From positions 857,865 through 921,864 of the forward strand of contig WASS01000015.1 of NCBI GenBank assembly GCA_009712635.1: a DNA stretch of 64,000 nt, given 5' to 3'. Position 1 is the stretch's first letter, and every line of letters begins with the position of its first letter. Both the position numbers and the translations under genes were made by a program. This stretch comes from Hungatella sp. (lineage in GTDB: Bacteria > Bacillota > Clostridia > Lachnospirales > Lachnospiraceae). This document shows, piece by piece, positions 7,451-16,466 of this stretch. The notes beneath the pieces are model-generated. The model was not told the DNA's origin. It did not search any database and was given only the letters and a program-made list of their open reading frames with translations.

Positions 7451-8551
7451 TCATTCCCCTTTTAACGCTTCCTGTTTCCTTCTGAAAATCTCTTTTAGTG
7501 ACTCACTATATGGCTCTCTTGCGATTCCATACTCCGTCACAATTCCTGCAATCAGATCATGATCCGTGACATCAAAAGCAGGATTAAACACCTTTACTCC
7601 TTCGGGAGCCATTGGTTTTTCATACCACATCTCCACAACTTCCGCTGCAGGACGTTCCTCAATGTGGATTTCCTTTCCGGTTGGTGTATTTAAATCAATG
7701 GTTGAGGTAGGTGCACAGATATACATAGGCACGCCGTAGCGTTTTGCAGCCAGTGCCACCATGGAGGTTCCGATTTTGTTTGCAGTATCTCCATTGGCCG
7801 CCACTCTGTCACATCCTACAAACACAGCATTGACCCAGCCTTTACGCATAACAGAAGCTGACATATTATCACAGATTACGGTTACATCAAGTCCGGATTC
7901 CTTTAACTCAAAGGATGTCAGTCTTGCTCCCTGGAGCAACGGCCTGGTTTCGTCTGAGAAAATGCGGAAATGATACCCCCGTTCCTGTCCCAGATACATA
8001 GGTGCAGTTGCGGTACCATACTTTACAGTTGCAAGCTGCCCTGCATTGCAGTGCGTCAGCAGACCGTCTCCTGGATTTACAAGGGTAAGACCATATTCTC
8101 CAATCGTCTTACACACCCAGATATCCTCTTCTCTTATTTTTACAGCCTCTTTATGCAATTCCTCTACAATCTCAGCAACAGACTTGTCTTTATTGTCTAA
8201 AACAATTCCTTCCATTCGCTTTAAAGCCCAGGAAAGATTAACTGCTGTGGGACGGGCTGAATCAAGATAATCCTTTGCTTTACTGAATTTCTGGAAAAAC
8301 TCTTCAAAATCAGAAGCCTCAATCTCTCTTGCTGCCAGATAAATGCCAATTGCTGCCGCCACTCCGATTGCAGGCGCCCCTCTTACCTGAAGAAGATAAA
8401 TGGCGCTCCAGATATCCTCCTGTTTTGTTAATGATAGAATTTCCGTATTATACGGAAGCTGTGTCTGATCTATAATAACCAGGGCATGGTTTTCTTCATC
8501 AAGTGCCACTGTGTCATAATCCATAATGGATTTCTTTTTGTCTTCACTCAT
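7451..8551 (-). CDS. mtnA: S-methyl-5-thioribose-1-phosphate isomerase (5-deoxyribose-1-phosphate isomerase)
   Basis: A 366-residue aldose-ketose isomerase of the MtnA/eIF2B-alpha family: RGAPAIGVAAA, THCNAG with the catalytic Cys168, and GCDRVAANGDTANKIGT with the catalytic Asp248. It converts methylthioribose-1-phosphate to methylthioribulose-1-phosphate. MtnA enzymes of DHAP shunts also accept 5-deoxyribose-1-phosphate. It follows mtnK by 23 bases and is the last gene of the transporter operon. No methionine-salvage dehydratase, enolase or dioxygenase (mtnB, W, X, D) is nearby, so the ketose phosphate more likely goes to the aldolase across the deoR gene. Confidence 0.95.
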   Translation of the reverse strand: MSEDKKKSIMDYDTVALDEENHALVIIDQTQLPYNTEILSLTKQEDIWSAIYLLQVRGAPAIGVAAAIGIYLAAREIEASDFEEFFQKFSKAKDYLDSARPTAVNLSWALKRMEGIVLDNKDKSVAEIVEELHKEAVKIREEDIWVCKTIGEYGLTLVNPGDGLLTHCNAGQLATVKYGTATAPMYLGQERGYHFRIFSDETRPLLQGARLTSFELKESGLDVTVICDNMSASVMRKGWVNAVFVGCDRVAANGDTANKIGTSMVALAAKRYGVPMYICAPTSTIDLNTPTGKEIHIEERPAAEVVEMWYEKPMAPEGVKVFNPAFDVTDHDLIAGIVTEYGIAREPYSESLKEIFRRKQEALKGE

Positions 8552-8574
8552 GTTTTTGCCTTTCCCGTCTTTTA

Positions 8575-9804
8575 TTATGATTGGTATTTACCCACTGCCT
8601 CTTTAATAGCTGTTAAATAGTCTGCACCGCAACGGAAGGTATCCCGGTTCATAATATATTTTTTTGCCAGCGTGATCACAATCCGCTCAGCTCTGGTACG
8701 TTTTGCTTCATCCGGAATGGTTGTAATATCAATTACATTGGCCATGCCTACAATCCGGCGGATTGATTCCAGTCCGGCAACCCCTGCTGTATCAGAAAGG
8801 ATCTGCTCCAGATACCACTCTTTAAATCCCGGTACTTTTGCCATCCTGTCAGTGGCATATTTATCAAATACCCCATTATATTTTTCAATAAAAAGATCCA
8901 CCACATCGGAAATGGTCTGAAGGCACCATGAGCAGAACTCCGCTTTCTTTCCTTCATCAGAAATGACAGCATCTCCATTGCACCATGCAAAGAATAAATT
9001 TGCAATTACATTGCCGATATCGTAACCCATTGGTCCAAAAAATGCGAACTCCGGATCGAAGATAAATGTGTGCTCCTTATTAATAAATACTGATCCTGTA
9101 TGCAGATCTCCATGAATCAGAGACTGTGCATGATTCATAAATTCAAATTTCAGTTTTGCAGCTTCTAAATGCAGTGCCTGATCCTCATAGAGCTCTTCCT
9201 TTACAAACTCCTGATTGGGTAAGAACACATTGTTCCTGTGGTTATAGTCAATAAAAGGCTCACTATACACCAGATCCTCGCTGATCTCACATAAATCCGG
9301 ATTGATAAAGCTTTTTACCAGTTCCTTTTTTTCCTTATGCCCCATTACCACATCCGTGGTCCGCAAAAGAGAATTTACCATAAATGTGGTCACATGATCT
9401 GCAAACAGAGGGTAGATTTCATGGTTAATCAGGCCGGTACGCATCATGGTATGTCCGGTCATGTCTTCCATGATCATGGCGCACATCACACCATCGTAAA
9501 GATAAACCTTAGGAACCAGTCCCGGCGCGTACATCTCCTGAATTCCCAGAATCTTAGCCTCAATTCTTCCTCTGTCCGTGGAAATATGCATATCAGCTGA
9601 GATTCGAAGAGCTTCACCTGCCTGTTTTACAATAATTGATTTTCCGCTTTTTCCATCCTTTACCCGAAACACATAGTTTAAGTTTCCGTCACCAATTTCC
9701 TTACATTCCAGCTCGGCTCCTTTGTCAAAATAGGAAAGCTTTTCCTGTACATAATCTGGAACTTCTGGTGCCTTCATTAAAAAATAACTGTCGTATTTAG
9801 ACAT
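8575..9804 (-). CDS. mtnK: S-methyl-5-thioribose kinase (5-deoxyribose kinase)
   Basis: A 409-residue kinase of the MtnK/choline-kinase-like family. The catalytic loop is SLIHGDLHTGSVF; the metal-binding segment is FDPEFAFFGPMGYDIGN, highly characteristic of MtnK. It phosphorylates the anomeric hydroxyl of methylthioribose, and in DHAP-shunt organisms of 5-deoxyribose. The ATG at 9804 is preferred over 9813 because AAGGTGA is correctly spaced. It follows the permease gene by 36 bases and precedes mtnA, so uptake, kinase and isomerase are co-transcribed. Confidence 0.95.
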   Translation of the reverse strand: MSKYDSYFLMKAPEVPDYVQEKLSYFDKGAELECKEIGDGNLNYVFRVKDGKSGKSIIVKQAGEALRISADMHISTDRGRIEAKILGIQEMYAPGLVPKVYLYDGVMCAMIMEDMTGHTMMRTGLINHEIYPLFADHVTTFMVNSLLRTTDVVMGHKEKKELVKSFINPDLCEISEDLVYSEPFIDYNHRNNVFLPNQEFVKEELYEDQALHLEAAKLKFEFMNHAQSLIHGDLHTGSVFINKEHTFIFDPEFAFFGPMGYDIGNVIANLFFAWCNGDAVISDEGKKAEFCSWCLQTISDVVDLFIEKYNGVFDKYATDRMAKVPGFKEWYLEQILSDTAGVAGLESIRRIVGMANVIDITTIPDEAKRTRAERIVITLAKKYIMNRDTFRCGADYLTAIKEAVGKYQS

Positions 9805-9840
9805 TATTGTCACCTTCCCCGTTCATTTTATAATCTCTGT

Positions 9841-10860
9841 TTAGTTTGCATTCTTTGTTTTTCCGCTGGCATAGGTCATGGCAAGTGCGATCGCCAGGAC
9901 TGCGCCCTTAATTATGTTCATTGCATAATACGGAACCGACATCATAATAAGTCCATTTTCCAACATACCTACTAAAACCGCCCCTGCAAACGTTCCAAAA
10001 GCATTGGCCTTGCCAGCCCCTAATACGGAAAAGCCAATATATGCTGCGCATACAGAAGGCATTAAATATGCATCTCCTGCAGAGATCTGTGCTGTTCCCA
10101 CACGTGCTGCCAGACAGATGCCGCCAATGGAAGCAAAGGTTGCCGACAGAAAATAGGCCAGAATCTTATACCTTGCCACAGGAATTCCCGAAAGCTCAGC
10201 TGCCTCAGGATTACCTCCAACCGCATACATATATCTGCCATGCTTTGTAAAATTCAGAAAGAAATAAGCAAACAGCACCACGCAAACCATGATGATGATC
10301 AGCCATGGTTCTTTTCCCAAAGCCCTGAATGCCTCGGGAACAAGACCTGGCGCCTGAGTTCCATCCGCCCTGGTCATGCGCTCCGTAATAGCGCCGCCCT
10401 TTGAATAGGTCATGGAAACACCCTGATACATAAACATAACGGAAAGTGCAGCAACCATATCCGGTATTTTAAACTTAACAATCAGAATGCTGTTAATCAC
10501 CGCAACGCTTAAACATATTAAGACGGTAAGAATTATGGAAACGCCGATGTTGATGTTATGCCATACAAAACATGTCATTACAAATACATTTGCCAGCTGC
10601 GCCGTAGCTCCTATGGAAAGATCCATACCATTAACCGCCAGTGCAAACGTTAGACCAATCGCAATAATTGTGGTAATCGACACGGCACGTAAAATTGTGA
10701 TCATATTGGATTGAGTCAGAAACATGCTTGTCCCCGTTTCCTTACTCCAGTTACCAAACGTAAACAGAATAAACAGGATTACCATTGTTGCAATCGTGCC
10801 CCATCTTGTTACAAAATCCCCTAAATTACCTTTCTTTTTTACCTTCTCTGCCCCAGACAT
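9841..10860 (-). CDS. Ribose-type ABC transporter permease (RbsC family)
   Basis: A 339-residue BPD_transp_2 permease with about 8-10 hydrophobic segments. LTFALAVNGMDLSIGATAQLANV and GGNPEAAELSGIPVARYKILAY are the family hallmarks. The ATG at 10860 follows GGGAGGT; the longer frame to 10902 overlaps the ATPase gene and is rejected. It is the membrane subunit for the substrate of mtnK, inferred to be 5-deoxyribose or methylthioribose. Confidence 0.93.
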   Translation of the reverse strand: MSGAEKVKKKGNLGDFVTRWGTIATMVILFILFTFGNWSKETGTSMFLTQSNMITILRAVSITTIIAIGLTFALAVNGMDLSIGATAQLANVFVMTCFVWHNINIGVSIILTVLICLSVAVINSILIVKFKIPDMVAALSVMFMYQGVSMTYSKGGAITERMTRADGTQAPGLVPEAFRALGKEPWLIIIMVCVVLFAYFFLNFTKHGRYMYAVGGNPEAAELSGIPVARYKILAYFLSATFASIGGICLAARVGTAQISAGDAYLMPSVCAAYIGFSVLGAGKANAFGTFAGAVLVGMLENGLIMMSVPYYAMNIIKGAVLAIALAMTYASGKTKNAN

Positions 10861-10861
10861 A

Positions 10862-12373
10862 TCATTTACCTCCCGTCGAATAATAAAGCAGTTCCTTCTC
10901 ATTCGTATCCGCTGCTTTTAGCTCCCTGATGATCTCTCCGTCATACATGACATAGATCCGGTCACAGATACTTAATATCTCCTGAAATTCGCAGGTTGCA
11001 TAGATAATGCCTTTCCTTTTGGCAGCCAGTCCTTCAATCAGCTCATACATATCCTGTTTGGCACCTACATCAATTCCCTTTGTGGGCTCATCGAAAATAT
11101 AGACTTCCGAATCTTTATTCAGCCACTTTCCAACTACTACCTTTTGCTGGTTTCCACCGGATAAAAGAGAAACCACCTGGTTTTCAGACGGTGTCTTGAT
11201 CCCAAGATCACGGATCATACTCTTTGCATCCTCTTTCTCCCGTTTTTTATTGACAACCGATAATTTGTTGGTATATTTCTCCATAGCCGCCACGGAAATG
11301 TTGGATACTACCGTATCTGAGATTAAAACGCCTTCCTTCCTGCGTTCCTCCGGAACCAGAGCCAGACCGTTTTTTACCGCCTGGGTGGGACCTTTTGCAC
11401 GGATTACTTTTCCCCGGAGCTTCATGGTGCCGCTTTTAAGCTGATAGGCAGAAAACAACGTCTTACACAGTTCTGTCTTTCCGGCTCCTACCAGACCTGC
11501 CACACCTACGATTTCCCCTTCCCGTACGGTTATGGTTATATTCTTCACCTTGCCGTCTTTCTCGGTAAGATCCTCTATTTCAAGGAGCGGCTCTCCAATT
11601 TCACACGCTTTTTTAATATAATTATCCTCATAGCAGCGTCCCAGCATATATTCCACCAGGGTATTTACCTCCAGTTCTTTCGTAAGAGGCAGATTTGTTA
11701 CCAGCATTCCATCTCTCATGATGGTGATGCTTTCACAAATTTCGTATAGCTCACTCAGCCTGTGAGATATAAATACCACACCAACATTATCTTTTGCTAA
11801 TTCCCGGACAACCCTGAAAAGCTCCAGTGTCTCTGAATTAGAAAGAGGTGCTGTTGGTTCATCTAATATGAGAAAACGGCATTTTTCCACCACACACCGT
11901 GCAATCAGAACCATCTGCTTTTGTGCAAGTGTCAGCGCAGATACCGGCTTATTAATATCAACTGCCACATTTAACTTTTCAAGCACTGCTTTTGCCGCCC
12001 GTTTGATTTCCTTCCAATGTACAACCTGTTTTTTCCCCATTTTATTAACCAGGGTGTTAAACATCACATTTTCAGCTACAGTCAGATATGGGATTAAAGC
12101 TGTGTCAACTTCCTGAAACACAATTTCGATTCCCAGATTTTTTGCATCTTTGGGGCACCGGATTTCCACCGGTTCCCCTCCGACACTTATTTGTCCTGTA
12201 TAATGTGTGTTAACACCGGCAAGCACTTTCATCAGCGTAGACTTGCCGGCACCATTGGCTCCAACGAGCGCATGAATGCTGCCACTTGTCAAACTAAAAT
12301 CAACTCCATTCAGAGCCTTAACTCCTGGAAACTCTATGGATATATCCTTCATTTCAAGCTTTATCTCGTTCAT
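10862..12373 (-). CDS. Ribose-type ABC transporter ATP-binding protein (RbsA family, tandem ABC domains)
   Basis: A 503-residue protein with two ABC cassettes. The first has GANGAGKST Walker A, LTLAQKQMV signature and ILDEPTAPLS Walker B. The second has GLVGAGKTEL Walker A, SGGNQQKVV signature and IFDEPTKGIDVG Walker B. The degenerate second Walker A is normal for RbsA/MglA proteins. It drives uptake with the adjacent permease and lipoprotein. Confidence 0.94.
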   Translation of the reverse strand: MNEIKLEMKDISIEFPGVKALNGVDFSLTSGSIHALVGANGAGKSTLMKVLAGVNTHYTGQISVGGEPVEIRCPKDAKNLGIEIVFQEVDTALIPYLTVAENVMFNTLVNKMGKKQVVHWKEIKRAAKAVLEKLNVAVDINKPVSALTLAQKQMVLIARCVVEKCRFLILDEPTAPLSNSETLELFRVVRELAKDNVGVVFISHRLSELYEICESITIMRDGMLVTNLPLTKELEVNTLVEYMLGRCYEDNYIKKACEIGEPLLEIEDLTEKDGKVKNITITVREGEIVGVAGLVGAGKTELCKTLFSAYQLKSGTMKLRGKVIRAKGPTQAVKNGLALVPEERRKEGVLISDTVVSNISVAAMEKYTNKLSVVNKKREKEDAKSMIRDLGIKTPSENQVVSLLSGGNQQKVVVGKWLNKDSEVYIFDEPTKGIDVGAKQDMYELIEGLAAKRKGIIYATCEFQEILSICDRIYVMYDGEIIRELKAADTNEKELLYYSTGGK

Positions 12374-12417
12374 GACGTCTCTTCCTTACCTATGTAATGA
12401 CTGTGAAATGAATCCCT

Positions 12418-13596
12418 CTATTCTACATAAAGCCCTTTAATCACATCGGTAAACAGGGCTCCTTTCGGATCTTCGGCATCGCCCCAGCCATCTACAATCT
12501 TGCCAAGATCACCCATGGTGGTCTCTGCACTCAGCTGCGTGGTTTCAATGTTACTGGCATTTAAATCAAAATAACTTGGAGTCTCTGCTCCTAATAACTT
12601 AAGAGCGAGAAGACGGGTATCCACGATTCCAATCAGCTTTGGATCAACTGCCGCAGTGGATTTCCACACCTGAGGATTCTTAACCATCAGCTGGATATCA
12701 TCATTGGATACGTCAATGGTATACATAGGAATATCTGTTCTGCCTGCATCATTGAGTGCCTGTAGAACTCCCTTGGCAAGTTCGTCATAGCATCCCCAGA
12801 TTGCATCTACGGATCCTTCCGGATACTTGGGCAGAATCGCCGCTGTCTTATTGGTCATATCTCCTCTTGCATTGGCAGAGTCAGATGGTGCGATTACTTC
12901 CAGCGTCTTAATCTTTCCTTCGTCTTCCAGCTTTGCATAAATCTCATTACGCCTGTCCAGAGGAGGAATGCCAGGGCCCATAAATGTTTTCAGCACCTTC
13001 ATGGGATATTTGCCTCCCTTTGCCTCAAATTCCTTCATCATATGGCCCAGGGATAATTCTGCAAGTGCCTGATCATTCTGAGCGGTTGACGTTACACCCT
13101 CCAGAAGAAGGCCATTTGCATCTCCGCCTTTAAATGGCATGGTATCAAATGTAACAACTGCCATTCCCTTATCTCTTGCAGGCTTTAACATATCGTAAGA
13201 ATAAGAAAGCTGTCCATGAGATACAATCAAACCGTCATAACCTTTTGCAATTACCTGTGCTACCGTCTCCTGTGCTTTTGCATCGTCCCCATCTGTAACA
13301 AACGTATCCACAGTCCACCCAAATCTTTTGCCTTCTGATACACAGCCATCGAGGAATTGCTGTGTATGATCTCCGGCAGCTAAATTTCTGACTACTGCGA
13401 CTTTCTTACCTTTTAGAGAACCGGCTGCCTGTGCGTCCGCTACCTTCTGTGCTGCTGTTGTGGTTTCTTCTGTTTTTGAAGCTTCTGTTTTTTTCTCTGT
13501 TTCTGCAGCCGTAGTTGCTGCTGTTGTCCCGCTGCCGCATCCCGTTGCTGATAAAATCAACGTTGCAGCAAGAACCATTGCTAACCCCTTTTTCAT
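12418..13596 (-). CDS. Sugar-binding lipoprotein of the ribose-type ABC transporter
   Basis: A 392-residue substrate-binding protein: a lipoprotein signal (MKKGLAMVLAATLILSATGC, lipobox cysteine at 20), a Thr/Glu/Lys-rich linker to about residue 60, then a type I periplasmic-binding fold (GKKVAVVRNLAAGDHTQQF, GYDGLIVSHGQ, AIWGCYDELAKGVLQAL). It is anchored outside the membrane and delivers the sugar to the permease. It is the first gene of the transporter-mtnK-mtnA operon, with its own promoter 75 bases upstream. Confidence 0.92.
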   Translation of the reverse strand: MKKGLAMVLAATLILSATGCGSGTTAATTAAETEKKTEASKTEETTTAAQKVADAQAAGSLKGKKVAVVRNLAAGDHTQQFLDGCVSEGKRFGWTVDTFVTDGDDAKAQETVAQVIAKGYDGLIVSHGQLSYSYDMLKPARDKGMAVVTFDTMPFKGGDANGLLLEGVTSTAQNDQALAELSLGHMMKEFEAKGGKYPMKVLKTFMGPGIPPLDRRNEIYAKLEDEGKIKTLEVIAPSDSANARGDMTNKTAAILPKYPEGSVDAIWGCYDELAKGVLQALNDAGRTDIPMYTIDVSNDDIQLMVKNPQVWKSTAAVDPKLIGIVDTRLLALKLLGAETPSYFDLNASNIETTQLSAETTMGDLGKIVDGWGDAEDPKGALFTDVIKGLYVE

Positions 13597-13670
13597 AAAA
13601 TAAACCTCCTTAAAATGAAAAAATATAGTTTATTGCTCCGGACACACCCCGATATGTCCTTTATGTGGAA

Positions 13671-13699
13671 ATTGTAGCATATTATTTTTGCTTTTTCAA
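13671..13699 (-). promoter_or_regulatory. Promoter of the transporter-mtnK-mtnA operon
   Basis: On the minus strand, TTGAAA (13699-13694), a 17-base spacer and TACAAT (13676-13671). The expected start is near 13664, giving a leader of about 68 bases. The TGTTT repeats at 13730-13748 lie 31 bp upstream. Confidence 0.65.
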
Positions 13700-13729
13700 T
13701 ATTTTTATTTATTTTTATTGATTTATTTT

Positions 13730-13750
13730 TGTTTCAAGTTGTTTTATTGT
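13730..13750. promoter_or_regulatory. Candidate DeoR operator upstream of the transporter operon
   Basis: TGTTTC (13730) and TGTTTTATT (13740) are 10 bp apart and share the 9-mer TGTTTTATT with 6488-6496, at nearly the same distance from a minus-strand -35 box. Confidence 0.35.
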
Positions 13751-13799
13751 TGACTTTGTGTTGTTTTTGCATTTTTTTCTTCTGTATTTTAACATAATA

Positions 13800-14162
13800 T
13801 AGATTTAAGCAATTTTCAACCATCAAAACAAAATCAATCAACAAAATAGTTTAATAACCAAACCAATTATAATTAAATATCGAAATGATATTGTTAGACC
13901 CAGGTTATTATGGATATAGAAAATGTCACATTATGGCTAAAATTGTATTACGATTTATGGCTGATTCATATGGATTACAGTTGCATTTTACGAAGCAAAG
14001 TTATATATTAAGGTTATATTATTCATTTAATCGACGAAGAAGTCAGAACGCATGCGTTTTGACTTCTTTTATTATTGAAAACTTAATTTTAACTAATTAA
14101 CAATGGAGTTTATGCCTTCTCAGGCTAGGCTCTTTTTTTATTTTATTCTAAAGGAGGCATTT
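13800..14162 (+). other. Non-coding AT-rich gap with an inverted repeat at 14037-14068
   Basis: No gene is supported here. A 71-codon frame (13885-14100) has no ribosome binding site. At 14037-14068 there is a nearly perfect 16-bp inverted repeat (AAGAAGTCA...TGACTTCTT with core ACGCATGCGT) followed by TTTTATTATT, which could terminate plus-strand transcription. At 14110-14118 ATGCCTTCT can pair with AGGAGGCAT (14153-14161), hiding the ribosome binding site of the next gene. Confidence 0.5.
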
Positions 14163-14456
14163 ATGAAAAAGCAAAACCAATCAACAATCTTAAGACAAAA
14201 AGCCCTTATCCTGACAATCCTTTTTGGATCAGCATTATTCATTATTTTTCTTGGTATGTTTTTTTGTGCTTTTAGTTTTTTCAATAATATCAGCTTTCAA
14301 GTTTTAAATTCACAGATTCCCGGGGTGATATTGGGGTTATTGGTGATGTATCTGGGTATCCGGTATTATTTTTCGGTAGGCAGGCTTAAGGAGGAAGTTT
14401 GCAAAAGTACGTCGGAGTTTTGCTGGAGTCATTTTAAGAAAGAAAAGAAGAAGTAA
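14163..14456 (+). CDS. Small membrane protein of unknown function upstream of amtB
   Basis: A 97-residue protein with two predicted transmembrane segments (ALILTILFGSALFIIFLGMFF and VILGLLVMYLGIRYYFSV) and a Lys-rich C terminus. The ATG at 14163 follows AAAGGAGGCATTT; the longer frame to 14103 is rejected. It is followed 47 bases later by amtB, so it is probably part of the ammonium operon. I do not recognise the family. Confidence 0.7.
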   Translation: MKKQNQSTILRQKALILTILFGSALFIIFLGMFFCAFSFFNNISFQVLNSQIPGVILGLLVMYLGIRYYFSVGRLKEEVCKSTSEFCWSHFKKEKKK

Positions 14457-14503
14457 GATTATTGGGAAATGAAAAATGTATCAATAAAAAGGAGGTTAAT
14501 TTC

Positions 14504-16075
14504 ATGAAAAAAACAGGAACAATCATTGGTTTACTGGTCGTATTAGGGATAGCTGCAATCGCATTGGCTTTGGCTTTTTCCTCACCAGGCAGTGCAGATC
14601 CAACAGGCGCTTCCTATGTAATACCTACCGGAAAAGAGACCATTACAGATGTGGCTACCATAGCCAACAAAGCTTATTATGGTGCAAATTTTACCTGGAT
14701 TATGATAACCGGCTTTATTGTATTCTTTTTCCAGTGCGGTTTTGCCATGGTTGAAACCGGATTCTGTCGTGGTAAAAATGCAGCTCACACTATGACAATG
14801 AACTTTATGGTATTCTTAGTTGGCGCTGTGGGATATTTTCTTGTTGGTTTTGCACTCCAGTTTGGCGGCTCCGGCGGCGCCGCAGGTTTGGGAACAGGGG
14901 GAAGTGCACTTAACGCCATGTTGTCAATACCAGGAATTGGTGGTATTCTGGGTTATAAAGGATTTTTATTATCTGGTGACGGTATCTACGATCCTGGTAT
15001 CTATGCATTATTTTTCTTCCAGATGGTATTTATGGATACCACCGTTACGATTCCAACCGGTGCTGTTGCAGAACGAGTAAAATATTCCGCCATTGTTATC
15101 ACTTCATTTTTTATTTCCATGTTTCTCTACCCTCTGTTCGGAAACTGGGTATGGGGCGGGGGCTGGTTGTCAACCCTTGGTAAAAACTTTGGTTTGGGAC
15201 ACGGCGTGGTAGATTTTGCTGGTTCTGCAGTTGTTCACTCCATGGGCGGTATGCTTGCACTGGCAGGCGCAATTGTTATTGGTCCAAGAATTGGTAAATT
15301 CAAAAAAGACGGGACTACAAGGGCCTTTCCGGGACACGATATTCCTATGGCCATTATTGGAACCATTATCCTATTCTTCTGCTGGTTTTCTTTTAATGCC
15401 GGTTCCACGCTGAACGCTTCGGATTTCAGGCTTTCTGTTGTTGCTACCAACACCATGATAGCCGGTGCAATTGGTGGTCTGGCGGCTATGTTTTATATGT
15501 GGATCAGATATGGAAAACCGGATCCTTCCATGACAGCAAACGGTGCACTGGCAGGTTTGGTTGCCATTACTGCACCCTGCGCGTTTGTAAATGCCGCTTC
15601 TTCTTTTATTATTGGACTTATAGCAGGTATATTGGTTTGTCTGGCAGTATCCTTTGTAGAGAATCATTTAAGGCTGGATGATCCGGTAGGTGCTATTTCT
15701 GTTCACTGTGTAAACGGTCTTTGGGGAGTTCTTTCTTTAGGCTTATTTGCCGATGGGTCCTACGGGGATGGAATCAATGGAGTTGCAGGTGGAGTGAAAG
15801 GTTTATTCTACGGGGATGCTTCCCAGTTTGCAGCCCAGGTTATTGCAGTAATTGTTCTTTTTGTATGGGGATTTGGTGCGTCTTATGTATTCTTTCGAGT
15901 TCTGGACAAAGTTTGGGGCTTAAGGGTATCACCAGAAGCAGAACTTGCCGGACTGGATATTCCAGAGATGGGCGTATCCGCATATCCGGATCTTCAGTTA
16001 GTAAAGTCTGAACTGGATTTTGACGCTGCTGACAACGCTGAAATTAAGCAGTTAGCCAGATTTAAAAAGAGGTAA
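14504..16075 (+). CDS. amtB: Ammonium transporter Amt
   Basis: About 523 residues and 11-12 transmembrane segments. The N-terminal hydrophobic stretch (IIGLLVVLGIAAIALALAF) may be a signal peptide. Conserved sites are the ammonium-binding DFAGSAVVHSMGG (first pore histidine) and ISVHCVNGLWG (second pore histidine), giving the twin-His pore. The cytosolic C-terminal tail has GLDIPEMGVSAYPDL, the conserved region that interacts with GlnK. The start at 14504 follows AAAGGAGGTTAATTTC. glnK is 38 bases downstream, the usual Amt-PII pair. Confidence 0.96.
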   Translation: MKKTGTIIGLLVVLGIAAIALALAFSSPGSADPTGASYVIPTGKETITDVATIANKAYYGANFTWIMITGFIVFFFQCGFAMVETGFCRGKNAAHTMTMNFMVFLVGAVGYFLVGFALQFGGSGGAAGLGTGGSALNAMLSIPGIGGILGYKGFLLSGDGIYDPGIYALFFFQMVFMDTTVTIPTGAVAERVKYSAIVITSFFISMFLYPLFGNWVWGGGWLSTLGKNFGLGHGVVDFAGSAVVHSMGGMLALAGAIVIGPRIGKFKKDGTTRAFPGHDIPMAIIGTIILFFCWFSFNAGSTLNASDFRLSVVATNTMIAGAIGGLAAMFYMWIRYGKPDPSMTANGALAGLVAITAPCAFVNAASSFIIGLIAGILVCLAVSFVENHLRLDDPVGAISVHCVNGLWGVLSLGLFADGSYGDGINGVAGGVKGLFYGDASQFAAQVIAVIVLFVWGFGASYVFFRVLDKVWGLRVSPEAELAGLDIPEMGVSAYPDLQLVKSELDFDAADNAEIKQLARFKKR

Positions 16076-16113
16076 CTAAACATCAGGGCAATGTGCCAAA
16101 AGGAGGTAATTCT

Positions 16114-16452
16114 ATGAAGAAACTGGAGATTATTATTAAACCCGAACGGTTGGAAGATGTAAAGAAAATTCTCAATGACAATAAGGCAAATGGTTTAATG
16201 ATTTCAAATATTATGGGCTATGGCAACCAGAAAGGGTATAAGACAATCTACAGAGGAACGGAAACAACCGTTAATCTGCTTCCAAAATTAAAAGTAGAAA
16301 CTGTGGTACCTGCAGAAATTGCTGATGTCATTGTCAATGAAATAGTAACACAAATAAATACCGGTAATTACGGTGACGGTAAGATTTTTATCTATGATGT
16401 GGATGATGTAGTAAGAATCCGAACTGGAGAACGCGGAAAAGAAGCATTATGA
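16114..16452 (+). CDS. glnK: Nitrogen regulatory PII protein GlnK
   Basis: A 112-residue PII protein (KLEIIIKPERLEDVKKIL, GYGNQKGYKTIYRGTE, GDGKIFIYDVDDVVRIRTGERG). It senses ATP/ADP and 2-oxoglutarate and plugs the AmtB pore. The T-loop position equivalent to Tyr51, the uridylylation site of enterobacterial PII, is Thr here, so control by uridylylation is unlikely. The start follows AAAGGAGGTAATTCT. It is the last gene of the ammonium operon and is followed by a strong terminator. Confidence 0.95.
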   Translation: MKKLEIIIKPERLEDVKKILNDNKANGLMISNIMGYGNQKGYKTIYRGTETTVNLLPKLKVETVVPAEIADVIVNEIVTQINTGNYGDGKIFIYDVDDVVRIRTGERGKEAL

Positions 16453-16466
16453 GATAACTGCTGCAA

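Noticed and set aside
7451..9804. Ordinary methionine-salvage pathway
   Set aside because: Only kinase and isomerase are present; dehydratase, enolase, phosphatase and dioxygenase are missing and the genes share a locus with an aldolase BMC.
13885..14100. Open frame of 71 codons upstream of the ammonium operon
   Set aside because: No ribosome binding site, unusual composition, and it runs through the inverted repeat at 14037-14068.
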